NCBI GenBank assembly: GCA_963720475.1
Contig: OY970394.1
Span: 496,001 to 560,000, forward strand
DNA: 64,000 bases
DNA from: G963720475 sp963720475
GTDB taxonomy: Bacteria > Actinomycetota > Thermoleophilia > Solirubrobacterales > Thermoleophilaceae
Reading direction: 5' to 3'
In this document: positions 52,511 through 61,775 of the stretch, one piece after another
Numbering within the stretch: position 1 is the stretch's first letter
How the letters are laid out: each line of letters begins with the position of its first letter
Made by a program: the position numbers and the translations under genes
The notes under the pieces: generated by a model
Told to the model about the DNA's origin: nothing
What the model saw: the letters and a program-made list of their open reading frames with translations, nothing else
The model's database searches: none

Positions 52511-54286
52511 ATGTTCTCGAAGGTCCTGGTGGCGAACCGCGGCGAGATCGCGATCCGCGTGATGCGCGCGCTGGAGGAACTCGGGGTCGGCACGGTGGCC
52601 GTCTACTCCGAGCCCGACCGCGACGCGCTCCATGTGCGGCGCGCGGACGAGGCCTACCTGCTCGGCCCCGGCCCCGCTACGGAGAGCTACCTGGTGGTGG
52701 AGAAGCTGCTCGAGGTGGCGAAGGAGGCCGGCGCCGAGGCGATCCACCCCGGCTATGGCTTCCTGGCCGAGAATGCGGCCTTCGCGCGCGCGTGTGAGAA
52801 GGCTGGGATCACGTTCGTCGGACCACCGGCGGACGCGATCGACGCGATGGGCTCGAAGACGCGCGCGCGCGAGCTGATGTCGGACGCGGGCGTTCCGATC
52901 GTCCCCGGCACGACCGAGCCGGTCGACACCGTCGAGGACGCGGCCAAGGTGATCGACGCCGACATCGGCTACCCGGTCGCGATCAAGGCGGCGGGTGGTG
53001 GCGGTGGCAAGGGCTTCCGCGTCGCCGAGACCGAGGACGAGCTCGAGGCGGCCTTCGAGGGTGCTGCGCGCGAGGGCGAGAAGTTCTTCTCCGACGCGAC
53101 GGTCTACGTCGAGCGCTACCTACCCGACCCGCGCCACGTCGAGGTGCAGGTGCTGGCCGATTCGCAGGGCAACGTGGTCCACCTGTTCGAGCGCGACTGC
53201 TCGGTCCAGCGCCGCCACCAGAAGCTGATCGAGGAGGCGCCGGCGCCAGCCGTGGACCCCGAGCTGCGCGAGCGGATCGGCAAGATCGGGATCGAGGCGG
53301 CGAAGGCGGTCGGCTACCGCTCGGCGGGGACGATCGAGGGGCTGCTCCAGGACGGCGAGTACTACTTCCTCGAGATGAACACCCGCGTGCAGGTCGAGCA
53401 CTGCGTGACCGAGATGGTCACCGGCGTGGACATCGTGCGCGAGCAGCTCAAGATCGCGGCCGGCGAGGAGCTCTCGTTTAAACAGGAGGACGTCGAGATC
53501 CGCGGCCACGCGATCGAGTGCCGCATCAACGCCGAGGATGCCGCGAAGAACTTCGCGCCGGCGCCGGGGGCGATCGAGAGCTACGACGAGCCCGCCGGCC
53601 CGTTCGTACGCGTGGACTCCGGCGTCGAGGCGGGCTCGGAGGTGCTGCCGCTGTACGACCCGATGGTCGCCAAGCTGATCGTCTGGGACGTCGACCGCGA
53701 GGCCTCGACGCGGCGGATGCTGCGCGCGCTGGATGAGTACGAGATCGGCGGCTTGAAGACGCTGATCCCCTTCCACCAGGCGCTGCTCGCGACCGATCAG
53801 TGGGCGAAGGGTGAGACCTGCCGCGACCTCGTCGAGGACAAGAAGTGGCTCAAGCAGCTCGCGTTCCCGAAGGCCGAGAAGGCGCCGGAGGGCGAGGAGG
53901 AGCCGACGGTTGAACGCGACTACGCCGTCGAGGTGTCCGGCCGCAAGTTCGACGTGAAGGTGATCGGTCCCGCGTTCGCGCCGAATGGCGCAGTGGCGGG
54001 CGGCGCGCTAGGCCGTGAGGCGCCAAAGCGCTCGGAGCGCGCTTCCTCAGGCGCCAGCGGGCCGGACCAGATCACCTCGCCGCTCCAGGGCAACATGTGG
54101 AAGGTGGTCGTCAAGCAGGGCGACACCGTCGAGGAGGGCCAGCTCCTCTGCATCATCGAGGCGATGAAGATGGAGAACGAGATCACCGCCCACAAGGCGG
54201 GCGTCGTGGCGGAGTTGCCGATCGAGGAGGGGAAGGCGATCTCCGCCGGCGACCCGATTGCCACGATCACCTCCGCCGAGGGCTAG
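52511..54286 (+). CDS. Acyl-CoA carboxylase alpha subunit (biotin carboxylase + BCCP)
   Basis: A 591-residue protein. Residues about 1-445 are biotin carboxylase with VLVANRGEIAIRVMRAL, HPGYGFLAEN, the ATP loop AAGGGGGKGFR, EMNTRVQVEHCVTEM; about 450-515 is a linker with a partial BT-like strand region; about 520-591 is the biotin carrier domain with SPLQGNMWKV and EAMKMEN, the biotinylated Lys being K553. It carboxylates biotin using ATP and bicarbonate, for transfer to acyl-CoA by the beta subunit (probably the protein at 35900). Its end overlaps a convergent transporter gene by 4 bases. Confidence 0.95.
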   Translation: MFSKVLVANRGEIAIRVMRALEELGVGTVAVYSEPDRDALHVRRADEAYLLGPGPATESYLVVEKLLEVAKEAGAEAIHPGYGFLAENAAFARACEKAGITFVGPPADAIDAMGSKTRARELMSDAGVPIVPGTTEPVDTVEDAAKVIDADIGYPVAIKAAGGGGGKGFRVAETEDELEAAFEGAAREGEKFFSDATVYVERYLPDPRHVEVQVLADSQGNVVHLFERDCSVQRRHQKLIEEAPAPAVDPELRERIGKIGIEAAKAVGYRSAGTIEGLLQDGEYYFLEMNTRVQVEHCVTEMVTGVDIVREQLKIAAGEELSFKQEDVEIRGHAIECRINAEDAAKNFAPAPGAIESYDEPAGPFVRVDSGVEAGSEVLPLYDPMVAKLIVWDVDREASTRRMLRALDEYEIGGLKTLIPFHQALLATDQWAKGETCRDLVEDKKWLKQLAFPKAEKAPEGEEEPTVERDYAVEVSGRKFDVKVIGPAFAPNGAVAGGALGREAPKRSERASSGASGPDQITSPLQGNMWKVVVKQGDTVEEGQLLCIIEAMKMENEITAHKAGVVAELPIEEGKAISAGDPIATITSAEG

Positions 54287-55425
54287 GTCTCGGCAGGTGC
54301 CGCGCGCCGAAAACGGTCCGCTCCGGCGGCGGAGACGAGACCGCCGACGATCGCGAAGCCGGCGCCGACCCAGAAGGCAGCCGGGTAGCCGCCGAGCGCG
54401 ACGACCGCTCCGCACAGCGGGGCGCCGATGCCGAAGCCGATGTCGAAGAACGCGGTGTAGGTCCCGAGCGCTTCCGCACGGCGGCGCTCGCCCGCGTCGG
54501 TCACGACCATCAGCGCCAGCGAGGGGAACAGCAGCGCCCAACCGACACCGACGAACGCCGCGCCGACCGAGGCCACGGCCCAGTGCCCGGACACCGCGAT
54601 GATCGCCAGCCCGACGGCCTCGACACAGGCGGCCGCGACCGCCATCCGGCGCGCGCCGAAGAGGTCCGGGAGACGGCTGGCGAGCAGGCGCGACCCGACG
54701 ACCGCGAACGCGAAGAAGATGAATGCGAGCGTCCCGTGGCCGCCGCGCGTCTCGAGGTGCAGGACGATGAACGAGACGACGGCCGCGTTGCCAACGGCGG
54801 CCAGCGCAAGCGCGCCGCCGGGGCGGATCGCGGCCGCGGGGACGAGCGAACGGCGTCCTTCCGGCGCCGCTATCGGCCGATGGTCATCGGGGATCCCGCG
54901 CGCGACGAGCGCGCCGAGTAGCGGCGAGACGATGGTGAACGCCCAGACCGCGTCGTAGCCGCCGAGCGCGAACAGCCCCTCGCCGATCGCGGGACCGGCC
55001 GAGAGTCCCGTCCAGATCGAGAGACCGAAGATCCCGATGATCTGGCCGCGGCGGTCCTCGGGCGCGATGTCCACCACCCACGCGGTACCCGCGGTGAAGA
55101 TGAGCGCTTCGCCGACCCCGAGCACGAGCCGCGCGACGAGCAGGCTCGGGATCGCGCCTGGAACGAAGTAGAGCGCGCCTCCCATGGCGCAGGCGAGGGC
55201 GCCCCACGTGACCACCGCCCGCCGTCCGCGTGCGTCGGCCGCGCGTCCGGCAAGCGGACGCGAGACCACGGCCGCGATCGCGAACGCGCCGATGACGATC
55301 CCGACCGCAAGATCGGTGGACTCGAGCGGGCCCTTGACGTAGCGCGGGAGAATCGGCAACACCGCGCCGACGGACAAGAAGCCGAGCAGCGAGGAGGTGA
55401 AGATCGCGAAGAAGCGAGCGGGCAT
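54283..55425 (-). CDS. Major facilitator superfamily transporter
   Basis: A 380-residue protein with 11-12 membrane helices. MFS marks are LSVGAVLPILPRYVKGPL, the loop GRAADARGRRAVV between TM2 and TM3, and LVLGVGEALIFTAGTAWVVDIAPEDRRGQIIG. The pattern is like drug-efflux carriers. It is divergent, 71 bases away, from a second MFS gene of a different subgroup. The substrate is unknown. Confidence 0.9.
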   Translation of the reverse strand: MPARFFAIFTSSLLGFLSVGAVLPILPRYVKGPLESTDLAVGIVIGAFAIAAVVSRPLAGRAADARGRRAVVTWGALACAMGGALYFVPGAIPSLLVARLVLGVGEALIFTAGTAWVVDIAPEDRRGQIIGIFGLSIWTGLSAGPAIGEGLFALGGYDAVWAFTIVSPLLGALVARGIPDDHRPIAAPEGRRSLVPAAAIRPGGALALAAVGNAAVVSFIVLHLETRGGHGTLAFIFFAFAVVGSRLLASRLPDLFGARRMAVAAACVEAVGLAIIAVSGHWAVASVGAAFVGVGWALLFPSLALMVVTDAGERRRAEALGTYTAFFDIGFGIGAPLCGAVVALGGYPAAFWVGAGFAIVGGLVSAAGADRFRRAAPAET

Positions 55426-55496
55426 GGCGCGGCTGTCCAGCGTAGTCGGGGCGCTGATCCGGCCGGATCGAACGCGGTCGGTGCGATGCTCTCCCG

Positions 55497-56684
55497 ATGG
55501 AACGCCGTCGTGCGCTGATTCCGCTGCTCTGCGCCACCACGGCGACCCAGGCGAGCATCGTCGTCCTGGCCCCGATCGTCGTCGAGATCGGGCGCGACTT
55601 CGGCGCCTCGGTCAGCGCGGTCGGCCAGGCGCGCACGATCATGGCTGGGACCGCCGTGCTCGCGGCGTTCGCCGTCGGGCCGCTGATCGACCGGATCGGT
55701 GTCAGGCCGCTGATCGTGCGGGGATCGGCGCTCGCCCTGGCGGGCGCGTTGGCGACGAGCCTCGCTCCCTCGCTGCCGGTCTTCTTCGCGGCCCAGCTGC
55801 TCACCGGCGCGGGTGTCGCCTGCCTGCTGTCGGCGGGGTTTGCCGGCGTCGGCGCCCTCTTCGCCGACGAGGACACGCCCTGGGCGATGGGCTACGTCGT
55901 CGGCGCGCAGTCAATCGCGTGGATCGTCGGCACGCCGCTGATCGGCGTGCTCACCGACGCGGTCGACTGGCGGCTCGCCTACGCGCTGCCGGCGATTACG
56001 GCGCTTGCGGCGCTCGTCAGCGCGCTCGCGCTCCACCCGCGCGAGCAGGCGAAAGCCGGGCACGCGACCGGGGGCCTTCGTTCGGTGCTCCGCGACCGCT
56101 CGGCGCGCCGCTGGACGATCGCCGAGCTCGTCGCCTACGGCGCCTGGACGGCGGACCTGACCTACATCGGCGCGTTCTACATCGAGACCTACGACGTCAG
56201 CGTGGCGACCACGGGCCTGCTGCTCGCGGTCGGGTCGCTCTGCTTCCTGGCGACGACACTGACAGCGTCGCGCTGGGCCGAGCACCGCCAGATGCGCCCG
56301 CTCGTCACATCCGGGGCGCTGGCGATGGGAGTGCTGGTGGCGCTCACCCTCAACGTGACGCCGGCGGTGTGGTTCACGCTCGCCGTCTTCTGCGTGATGG
56401 CCGTCGTGGCAGGCGTTCGCACGACCGGCTCGAGCCTGCTCGGCCTCGACCAGATGCCTGAGGCGCCGGGGAGCATGATGGCCGCGCGGACCGTGAGCGC
56501 CCAGCTTGGCTACATGCTCGGGGCGGGGGTCGGCGGCGTCGTGCTCGCGATCTCGGGCTTCGGAACGCTCGGGTTCGTGATCCTCGGCGTCATGGCAATC
56601 TCGGCGCTGCTCGTCTCAGGTGTGCGCGAGCCGGCGGCGCGCGAGAAGCTGAGCAAGCCCCTTCCGGAACCCGTCCCCGATTAG
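55497..56684 (+). CDS. Major facilitator superfamily transporter
   Basis: A 395-residue 12-helix MFS protein. It has ATTATQASIVVLAPIVVEIGRDFGAS at TM1, FAVGPLIDRIGVRPLIVRG in the TM2-3 loop, and a central cytoplasmic loop (HPREQAKAGHATGG). The type resembles arabinose-efflux/DHA1 carriers. The divergent neighbour at 54283 shares little sequence, so the pair is not a simple duplication. Confidence 0.9.
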   Translation: MERRRALIPLLCATTATQASIVVLAPIVVEIGRDFGASVSAVGQARTIMAGTAVLAAFAVGPLIDRIGVRPLIVRGSALALAGALATSLAPSLPVFFAAQLLTGAGVACLLSAGFAGVGALFADEDTPWAMGYVVGAQSIAWIVGTPLIGVLTDAVDWRLAYALPAITALAALVSALALHPREQAKAGHATGGLRSVLRDRSARRWTIAELVAYGAWTADLTYIGAFYIETYDVSVATTGLLLAVGSLCFLATTLTASRWAEHRQMRPLVTSGALAMGVLVALTLNVTPAVWFTLAVFCVMAVVAGVRTTGSSLLGLDQMPEAPGSMMAARTVSAQLGYMLGAGVGGVVLAISGFGTLGFVILGVMAISALLVSGVREPAAREKLSKPLPEPVPD

Positions 56685-56745
56685 GGAGAAAATCGGCTAC
56701 CCTTCCCGCTGCGGGGGAGAGGGAACTGGCTCAGGGGCATACGCC

Positions 56746-58926
56746 GTGAGGGAGAACGCACGCCGAGCGCTGGGAGGCGCCGCACTCGTGCTCGTGTTGG
56801 CGGGCGGGGCGACTGCGCTCGCGCCGGCGGCGGACGCTGCCGCTCCGGACTACAGATTTGCCGCGGCGCGCGACACGGAGCCGGTCGTGATGGAGGGAAC
56901 GGCCTTCGGGAACTGGACGACTCCTGCGAATCAGACGGTGAAACTGCCGCTGCTCGACCTGCTCGAGTGCCAGAGCTTCGACGAGAGCTGCAAGCACAAC
57001 AACTACTCGAAGCCGGAGATCGACACGGGCGAGGCGGGCGGCAAGGGCACGCCGATCGACCGCGTCCTCGGCTACCGCTGGGACGCCGGCGAGTCGCGCT
57101 TCGTCCGCATCCCGCTCCAGGTGGACGAGATGTTCACCCGCTACCTCGACAACTCCGCGTCGGGGTTCTCGGTCTATTCGGGCAACGACCAGCACACCAC
57201 CTACGCATTCGACCGCGAGGGCTACCGCTACACCGCCAGCGACCCGAACGATCCCTGCAAGGCGGTACCGGCGACCGACCCCGCGAGCAACGACCCGACA
57301 CCGGGCGGACCGGAGACGACCAAGGACCCCGTCGAGGGCTTCGACTACAACGACGAGCTCGCCTTCATGGCGGAGGACGCGGGGCCCCAGATGCCGCAGG
57401 ACGGCCGCCCGCTGCCCGACGGGATCCAGGACGCGTACGGCATCGCAGTGAGCGATCCGACGGCGTCGAAGATCATCGGCTACGTGTACGTGATGCGGGC
57501 GAAGGCGGACGGCCCGCGCAACACCGGCGGCCAGAGCTACGTCTCGTACTCGCGCGACGCCAACGCCGACAGCTTCGAGCGCTCCCAGTCGAGCTACGAC
57601 GGCTACGGCAACGCCGCTCGCGGGGTCGTCTGCGACGCCAACGGCAACGTCGTGCGCAACCCGGACGGCTCGCCCAAGGTCGAGCGCCGCCGCCCGCGCG
57701 ACTACGCGACGGTCCAGACCGACCGCTACCGCTTCCGCTACGACGGCCGCTGGCTGATGACGGACATCCGCATCTCCGACAACGGCGGCGCGAGTTTCGG
57801 CCCCGACCTGGTGGACCGCTGGAAGGCGCGCGCGTTCCAGCAGGACCCCGGGTCGGAGACCCCCTGCTGCGGCTACGAGGAGGAGGACACGAACTGGGGC
57901 GGCTCGAGCACCCTGATCGGCGAGCGCAGCGGCCCGGTCCGCACGATCCGCGAGACGTGGGGCGCCGACTCGGGCACGAACGTGATCCGGCGCGAGACCT
58001 TCTACCGGCGCGAGCTGCGCCAGAAGACCTTCCTGCGCGTGCACGTGATCCCCCCGCTCGACGGCATCTACGCGCAGTGGGACTTCAACGCCGGGCGGAT
58101 GACGTCGTACTACAACCCGCAGCACACGGGGCCAGGGGTGAACATCGACGGCCGCAACGACGAGGCGTTCGGCAACCTCGACGATCCCTGCAACCACAAC
58201 TACGACACCAACGACACCTCGCAGATCGACCAGACCTACCGCGCCTTCTATCGCGGCGTGCCGGGCCTCTGCGATCCGATTCTCGGCCAGCAGCAGCTGA
58301 AGTTCCCCTACCACCAGAGCGTCGACGTCTCGGACCCGAGCTTCGGCGAGCTGAACGCAGCGCTGCAGTGGAACGTCACCGCCGGTCCCAACGGCTCGAT
58401 CGTCGACCGCTACCAGATCGACAAGGTCACCGACATCACCCCCGGCGGCGCGGTCCAGTCGCTGGCGGCCGTGCCCTACTACCGCGACGACTCGTGCTTC
58501 GACGACGGGACGGGGACCGACCCGGGTCCCAAGCTGAGGCTGCGCTCGGCCGACGAGCCGCGCACCGCCTCTGATGGGTCGCCGCGCCGCTGCTGGGGGA
58601 CCGCCGACGGCGTACCCGACGGCAGCGATCGCTTCTTCCAGGGCAGCATCGGTACCCACGGCCTGCATCTGCTCTTCCTCGCAGACAGCGACAACGCGCG
58701 GCAGACGGTGCCGCTGACCGAGGTCGTCGCGGAGCAGCGGATGGTGATGCTGCCCGGCTTCCGCGGCGGGATCGAGGGCGAGCGTTACGGGCGCGGCTTC
58801 GAGAAGCCGACGAGCTCGAGCACCCTGTATATGCCGGGGAGCGCCTCGTCCGGGTCCGCTGCCACGAGCACCTCCACCGCCCGCAAGCCCGGCTTGCTCG
58901 GCGGCGTGACCGGACTGCTGCGCTAG
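56746..58926 (+). CDS. Large secreted protein, unknown
   Basis: A 726-residue protein from GTG 56746 with purine-rich GGGAGAGGG upstream. The signal peptide (LGGAALVLVLAGGATALAPAADA) is followed by a long mixed domain rich in Asp, Asn, Arg and aromatics, with Cys pairs (LLECQSFDESCKHNN; ETPCCGYEEEDTNWGG; VPGLCDPILG; DDSCFDDG) and segments such as DIRISDNGGASFGPDLVDRW. The C-terminus is Ser/Thr-rich (SSSTLYMPGSASSGSAATS). No enzyme motif is recognised. It may be an extracellular binding or structural protein. Confidence 0.7.
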   Translation: MRENARRALGGAALVLVLAGGATALAPAADAAAPDYRFAAARDTEPVVMEGTAFGNWTTPANQTVKLPLLDLLECQSFDESCKHNNYSKPEIDTGEAGGKGTPIDRVLGYRWDAGESRFVRIPLQVDEMFTRYLDNSASGFSVYSGNDQHTTYAFDREGYRYTASDPNDPCKAVPATDPASNDPTPGGPETTKDPVEGFDYNDELAFMAEDAGPQMPQDGRPLPDGIQDAYGIAVSDPTASKIIGYVYVMRAKADGPRNTGGQSYVSYSRDANADSFERSQSSYDGYGNAARGVVCDANGNVVRNPDGSPKVERRRPRDYATVQTDRYRFRYDGRWLMTDIRISDNGGASFGPDLVDRWKARAFQQDPGSETPCCGYEEEDTNWGGSSTLIGERSGPVRTIRETWGADSGTNVIRRETFYRRELRQKTFLRVHVIPPLDGIYAQWDFNAGRMTSYYNPQHTGPGVNIDGRNDEAFGNLDDPCNHNYDTNDTSQIDQTYRAFYRGVPGLCDPILGQQQLKFPYHQSVDVSDPSFGELNAALQWNVTAGPNGSIVDRYQIDKVTDITPGGAVQSLAAVPYYRDDSCFDDGTGTDPGPKLRLRSADEPRTASDGSPRRCWGTADGVPDGSDRFFQGSIGTHGLHLLFLADSDNARQTVPLTEVVAEQRMVMLPGFRGGIEGERYGRGFEKPTSSSTLYMPGSASSGSAATSTSTARKPGLLGGVTGLLR

Positions 58927-58933
58927 CCGCGGC

Positions 58934-60979
58934 TCAGCGAGCCGGCAGCAGGCGGACGCGAGTGACGGACCGCGCCTCCGCCCCGTCGCCGTCGTCGGCG
59001 GTGAAGACCAGCTTCAGCCGGCGTCCGCCGCCGTGCTTGGCGATCTCGCGGCGGGCGGCGCGGCTCAGGCGCAACCGAAGCGTCCGCTTCCCGCCCGCCA
59101 GCTTCGCCTGACCGCGACCGACGCTGCGCACCTTCCGCTGCTTGCCCGAGCCCGTGCTCATCCGCGCCTCGACCGTGCAAGCCCGCAGGCGTGCGCCTGA
59201 AGCCGCGCAACGAACGCGCGGCGCCTTGCGGCCGAGGCGCTGGCGCTTGGCCGAACCCTTGACCCGTAGCGGAGTGCAATCCCGCGACAACACCTCCCCT
59301 GCGCCCTGCTCGACGTAGATCGGGCTCGAGACCGTCTCGATCGTCGTACCGCGCATCAGCTGGAGACGGTAGCGCCCGGGCCCGCTCGCGCGGAAGCGAT
59401 GCGTGAAATCGTTCCCGAGGACCGGAACGACGCCGCTCGTGACCCCGTTGCGCAGCACGAGCAACAGCCGCCCGTCGCCGCCGGTCACCCGGGCGGAGAA
59501 CTGTGCGTCGGCGGCTTCGATCGTGTCGCCGATGATCGCCGGGGGGCCGCTCCCGCCCGGTGCCCGTGCCTCGAGCCGTACGTCGGGCCCGCGGCCGCCG
59601 GTCACCTTGACGTAGGTGTGGCCGGCCTTGACGCCGCACTCGATGCCGGGTTCGGACAACTCCTGCGCATAGACGGCCGTCGTCGGCTCGCCGATCGGCG
59701 CGGAGGTGACCGGGTTCGAGATGCGACCCGCGTCGTGCGAGTCGCTGCCACCGATCGCGGCTGCGCGCCCGCCGCGCGAGAGCGCGTCCTCGTAGAACTG
59801 GATCGCGGTCAGCGTAAACGGGCTGGGACCGATCACGGGATCGGTCTTGAGGCCCGAAGGCCCGGTCGCCACCTCGATCGCATCGACGCCGCCGTAGTCG
59901 GTGTCGGACGGCGAGTACTCCCAGACGCAACCGAGGCACTGGAAGTCGGTCGGCGGCGGAAACAGCGTCGGGTGGTTGATCTGCGTGAACCCGCCGCCGC
60001 GGTGGACGTCGTCGAACGCGCGGCTCGCCGGCTGCGCGGCCCGCTTCGTCACCAGCGAGCCGTCGGAGCGGCGCTCGTAGACCGGACCGGTTCGGTGATC
60101 CACGTAGGTGCCGCTCGCGTGGTTCATCGCGTGGCCGCGCGGGGTCGTCACCTCAGCGCTGCGGACGATCAGCTTGCCGGGGTAGTCCCCTTGGAAGCGC
60201 CCGATCTCGTTCCACGCCGTGTCGGTGTTGTGGTCCGACAAGGTAATGAAGTCGAGGCCCGCGCCCCGCCCGAGCGGGCGGAACGCGTAGTCGAACGCCT
60301 CGCGCATCGTGGCGCTGCCCTCGGAATGGTCGGCGTGGACATGGAAGTCGCCCGCGTACCAGCCGGGCTCGCGCTTGGCGGGCGTGCGGTCGTAGGCGGC
60401 CGGCGAGTAGGGCTCGTCGGCGTATTCGCCGGAGGCGCTCCAGTCGACCTCTAACCGCCACGCCACCTTGCCGTCGGTGTCGCCGCGGTCGCGGCCGACG
60501 ACGGCCGGGAGCGGGAACTGCGCCGCCCACTCGCCGGCTTTGACCGCGCCCGGATGAAAGCTCTTCGTCGTCCTGCCCGTGCGGGCGTCGTAACCGTCGT
60601 TCGAGATCGTCACGATCTTGTCGCGGTCGCGCCCGCCGCTCCCGCCGCGGTACTCGGCCGGTCCGTAGAGGTCGCCGGAGCTCTTGCGCGGTCCGTAGAG
60701 GTCGAAGTCGAGCACGTGCTTGATCAGCTGGCTCGTCGGTAGCTCCGGATTGTCGTGGCAGTACTTCAGCCGCACCGCCGTCTGGCCCGCCGGGACATCG
60801 AACGGCACGAGCACGTAGGCGCCCTCGAGCTCCGAGCCGAACTCGCCGGTGATGACCTTGTCGGCGTCGAAGCGCGGCCCCGGGCAGGGGTTGGGCGCGG
60901 CGGCGTGAGCGGGGCTACCGCCGAGAGCGGCGCACGCAACCGCGCATGCCCCGCCGAGGATCCGCCCCCGTCCAGTCAC
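58934..60979 (-). CDS. Secreted CehA/McbA-type PHP metallohydrolase
   Basis: A 681-residue secreted protein from GTG 60979, chosen because the signal peptide (RILGGACAVACAALGGSPAHA) begins there. An N-terminal beta domain (about 35-190) is followed by a PHP domain with metal ligands in WYAGDFHVHADHSEGS, LDFITLSDHNTD, GGFTQINHPTLF and AAIGGSDSHDAG. Such enzymes hydrolyse carbamate or phosphate esters; the McbA/CehA members act on carbaryl. The last 100 residues carry the Cys/Lys module (VRCAASGARLRACTV ... LRLRLSRAARREIAKHG). It is 10 bases downstream of the beta-lactamase-fold gene's far end and on the same strand. Confidence 0.85.
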   Translation of the reverse strand: MTGRGRILGGACAVACAALGGSPAHAAAPNPCPGPRFDADKVITGEFGSELEGAYVLVPFDVPAGQTAVRLKYCHDNPELPTSQLIKHVLDFDLYGPRKSSGDLYGPAEYRGGSGGRDRDKIVTISNDGYDARTGRTTKSFHPGAVKAGEWAAQFPLPAVVGRDRGDTDGKVAWRLEVDWSASGEYADEPYSPAAYDRTPAKREPGWYAGDFHVHADHSEGSATMREAFDYAFRPLGRGAGLDFITLSDHNTDTAWNEIGRFQGDYPGKLIVRSAEVTTPRGHAMNHASGTYVDHRTGPVYERRSDGSLVTKRAAQPASRAFDDVHRGGGFTQINHPTLFPPPTDFQCLGCVWEYSPSDTDYGGVDAIEVATGPSGLKTDPVIGPSPFTLTAIQFYEDALSRGGRAAAIGGSDSHDAGRISNPVTSAPIGEPTTAVYAQELSEPGIECGVKAGHTYVKVTGGRGPDVRLEARAPGGSGPPAIIGDTIEAADAQFSARVTGGDGRLLLVLRNGVTSGVVPVLGNDFTHRFRASGPGRYRLQLMRGTTIETVSSPIYVEQGAGEVLSRDCTPLRVKGSAKRQRLGRKAPRVRCAASGARLRACTVEARMSTGSGKQRKVRSVGRGQAKLAGGKRTLRLRLSRAARREIAKHGGGRRLKLVFTADDGDGAEARSVTRVRLLPAR

Positions 60980-60989
60980 CGGGCCGAGT

Positions 60990-61775
60990 CTAGGTAGTGG
61001 CGCCGAGGTTCGCGCCGTGCAGCTCGCGCTGGCGGGCCGTGTCGCGGGCCGCCGGGAGCTCGGGGCGCTGCTCGCCGCGCTCGAGCGCATCGAGGTAGGC
61101 GGCGTCCTCGTCGAGCACACGCAGCGCGGCGTCGCGGTCGAGTGGCGCGCCGTGGCCGGGCACGACGACCTCGACCGCCCCCTCCTCGTCGAGCAGCGCG
61201 CCGAGCCGGGCGAGCGTCGCGCGGTAGCCGGCGAGCGAGCCGCCCTCCTCGATCAGGGGGATCTCGACGTTCGATAGGTAGTCGCCGCAGACGAGCACGC
61301 CGATCGAGCGGGCGAAGAACGCGGTCCCGTCGGAGGTGTGACCGTCGGCGAGGTGGAGCTCGACCTCCGTGTCGCCGAGCTCGACGACACCCGGCACGGG
61401 CAGCGCCTGCGAGCCGCCCAGTCCGAGCGGCGCCGGACGCTCGACGTAGTTGGCCGCGTCCGCCTCACGGAGCACACGCTGGGCCGCGCCTGGCTCCGCG
61501 CGGATGCGTTCCATCGTCGTCTCGCCCACGCCGAGCGTCGCCTTGGGGAACGCGAGCCGGCCGAGCAGATGGTCGAAATCGGCGTGCGTGGCGAGCAGCC
61601 CCTTGAGGTCGAAACCGGCCTCGGCCAGCAGCGCGGGCAGGGTCTCGAGCTCGTCGGGGTAATACGGCGCATCGATCAGCACCGCCTCGTCCCCGGCCCG
61701 GATCGCCGTCGCCGTCGTCTGGAGGAAATGGCTCGTGACGACGATCGCGTCGGCGTGAACGCCTACCGCACGCAG
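60990..61775 (-). CDS. Metallo-beta-lactamase-fold hydrolase, probable CTG start
   Basis: A 261-residue MBL-fold protein if begun at CTG 61773-61775. Marks are AVLIDAPYYPDELE, THADFDHLLGRLAFP (a variant of HxHxDH), LADGHTSDGTAFF, VCGDYL and VVPGHGAP, enough for two metal ions. Upstream of GTG 61682 the frame encodes HADAIVVTSHFLQTTATAIRAGDEA, the expected first strands, but no ATG, GTG or TTG is there. The frame begins right after the TAG of the HAD gene, in the same frame. AAGGTG lies about 7 bases before CTG. A reading-through fusion with the HAD protein is the alternative. Confidence 0.7.
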   Translation of the reverse strand: MRAVGVHADAIVVTSHFLQTTATAIRAGDEAVLIDAPYYPDELETLPALLAEAGFDLKGLLATHADFDHLLGRLAFPKATLGVGETTMERIRAEPGAAQRVLREADAANYVERPAPLGLGGSQALPVPGVVELGDTEVELHLADGHTSDGTAFFARSIGVLVCGDYLSNVEIPLIEEGGSLAGYRATLARLGALLDEEGAVEVVVPGHGAPLDRDAALRVLDEDAAYLDALERGEQRPELPAARDTARQRELHGANLGATT

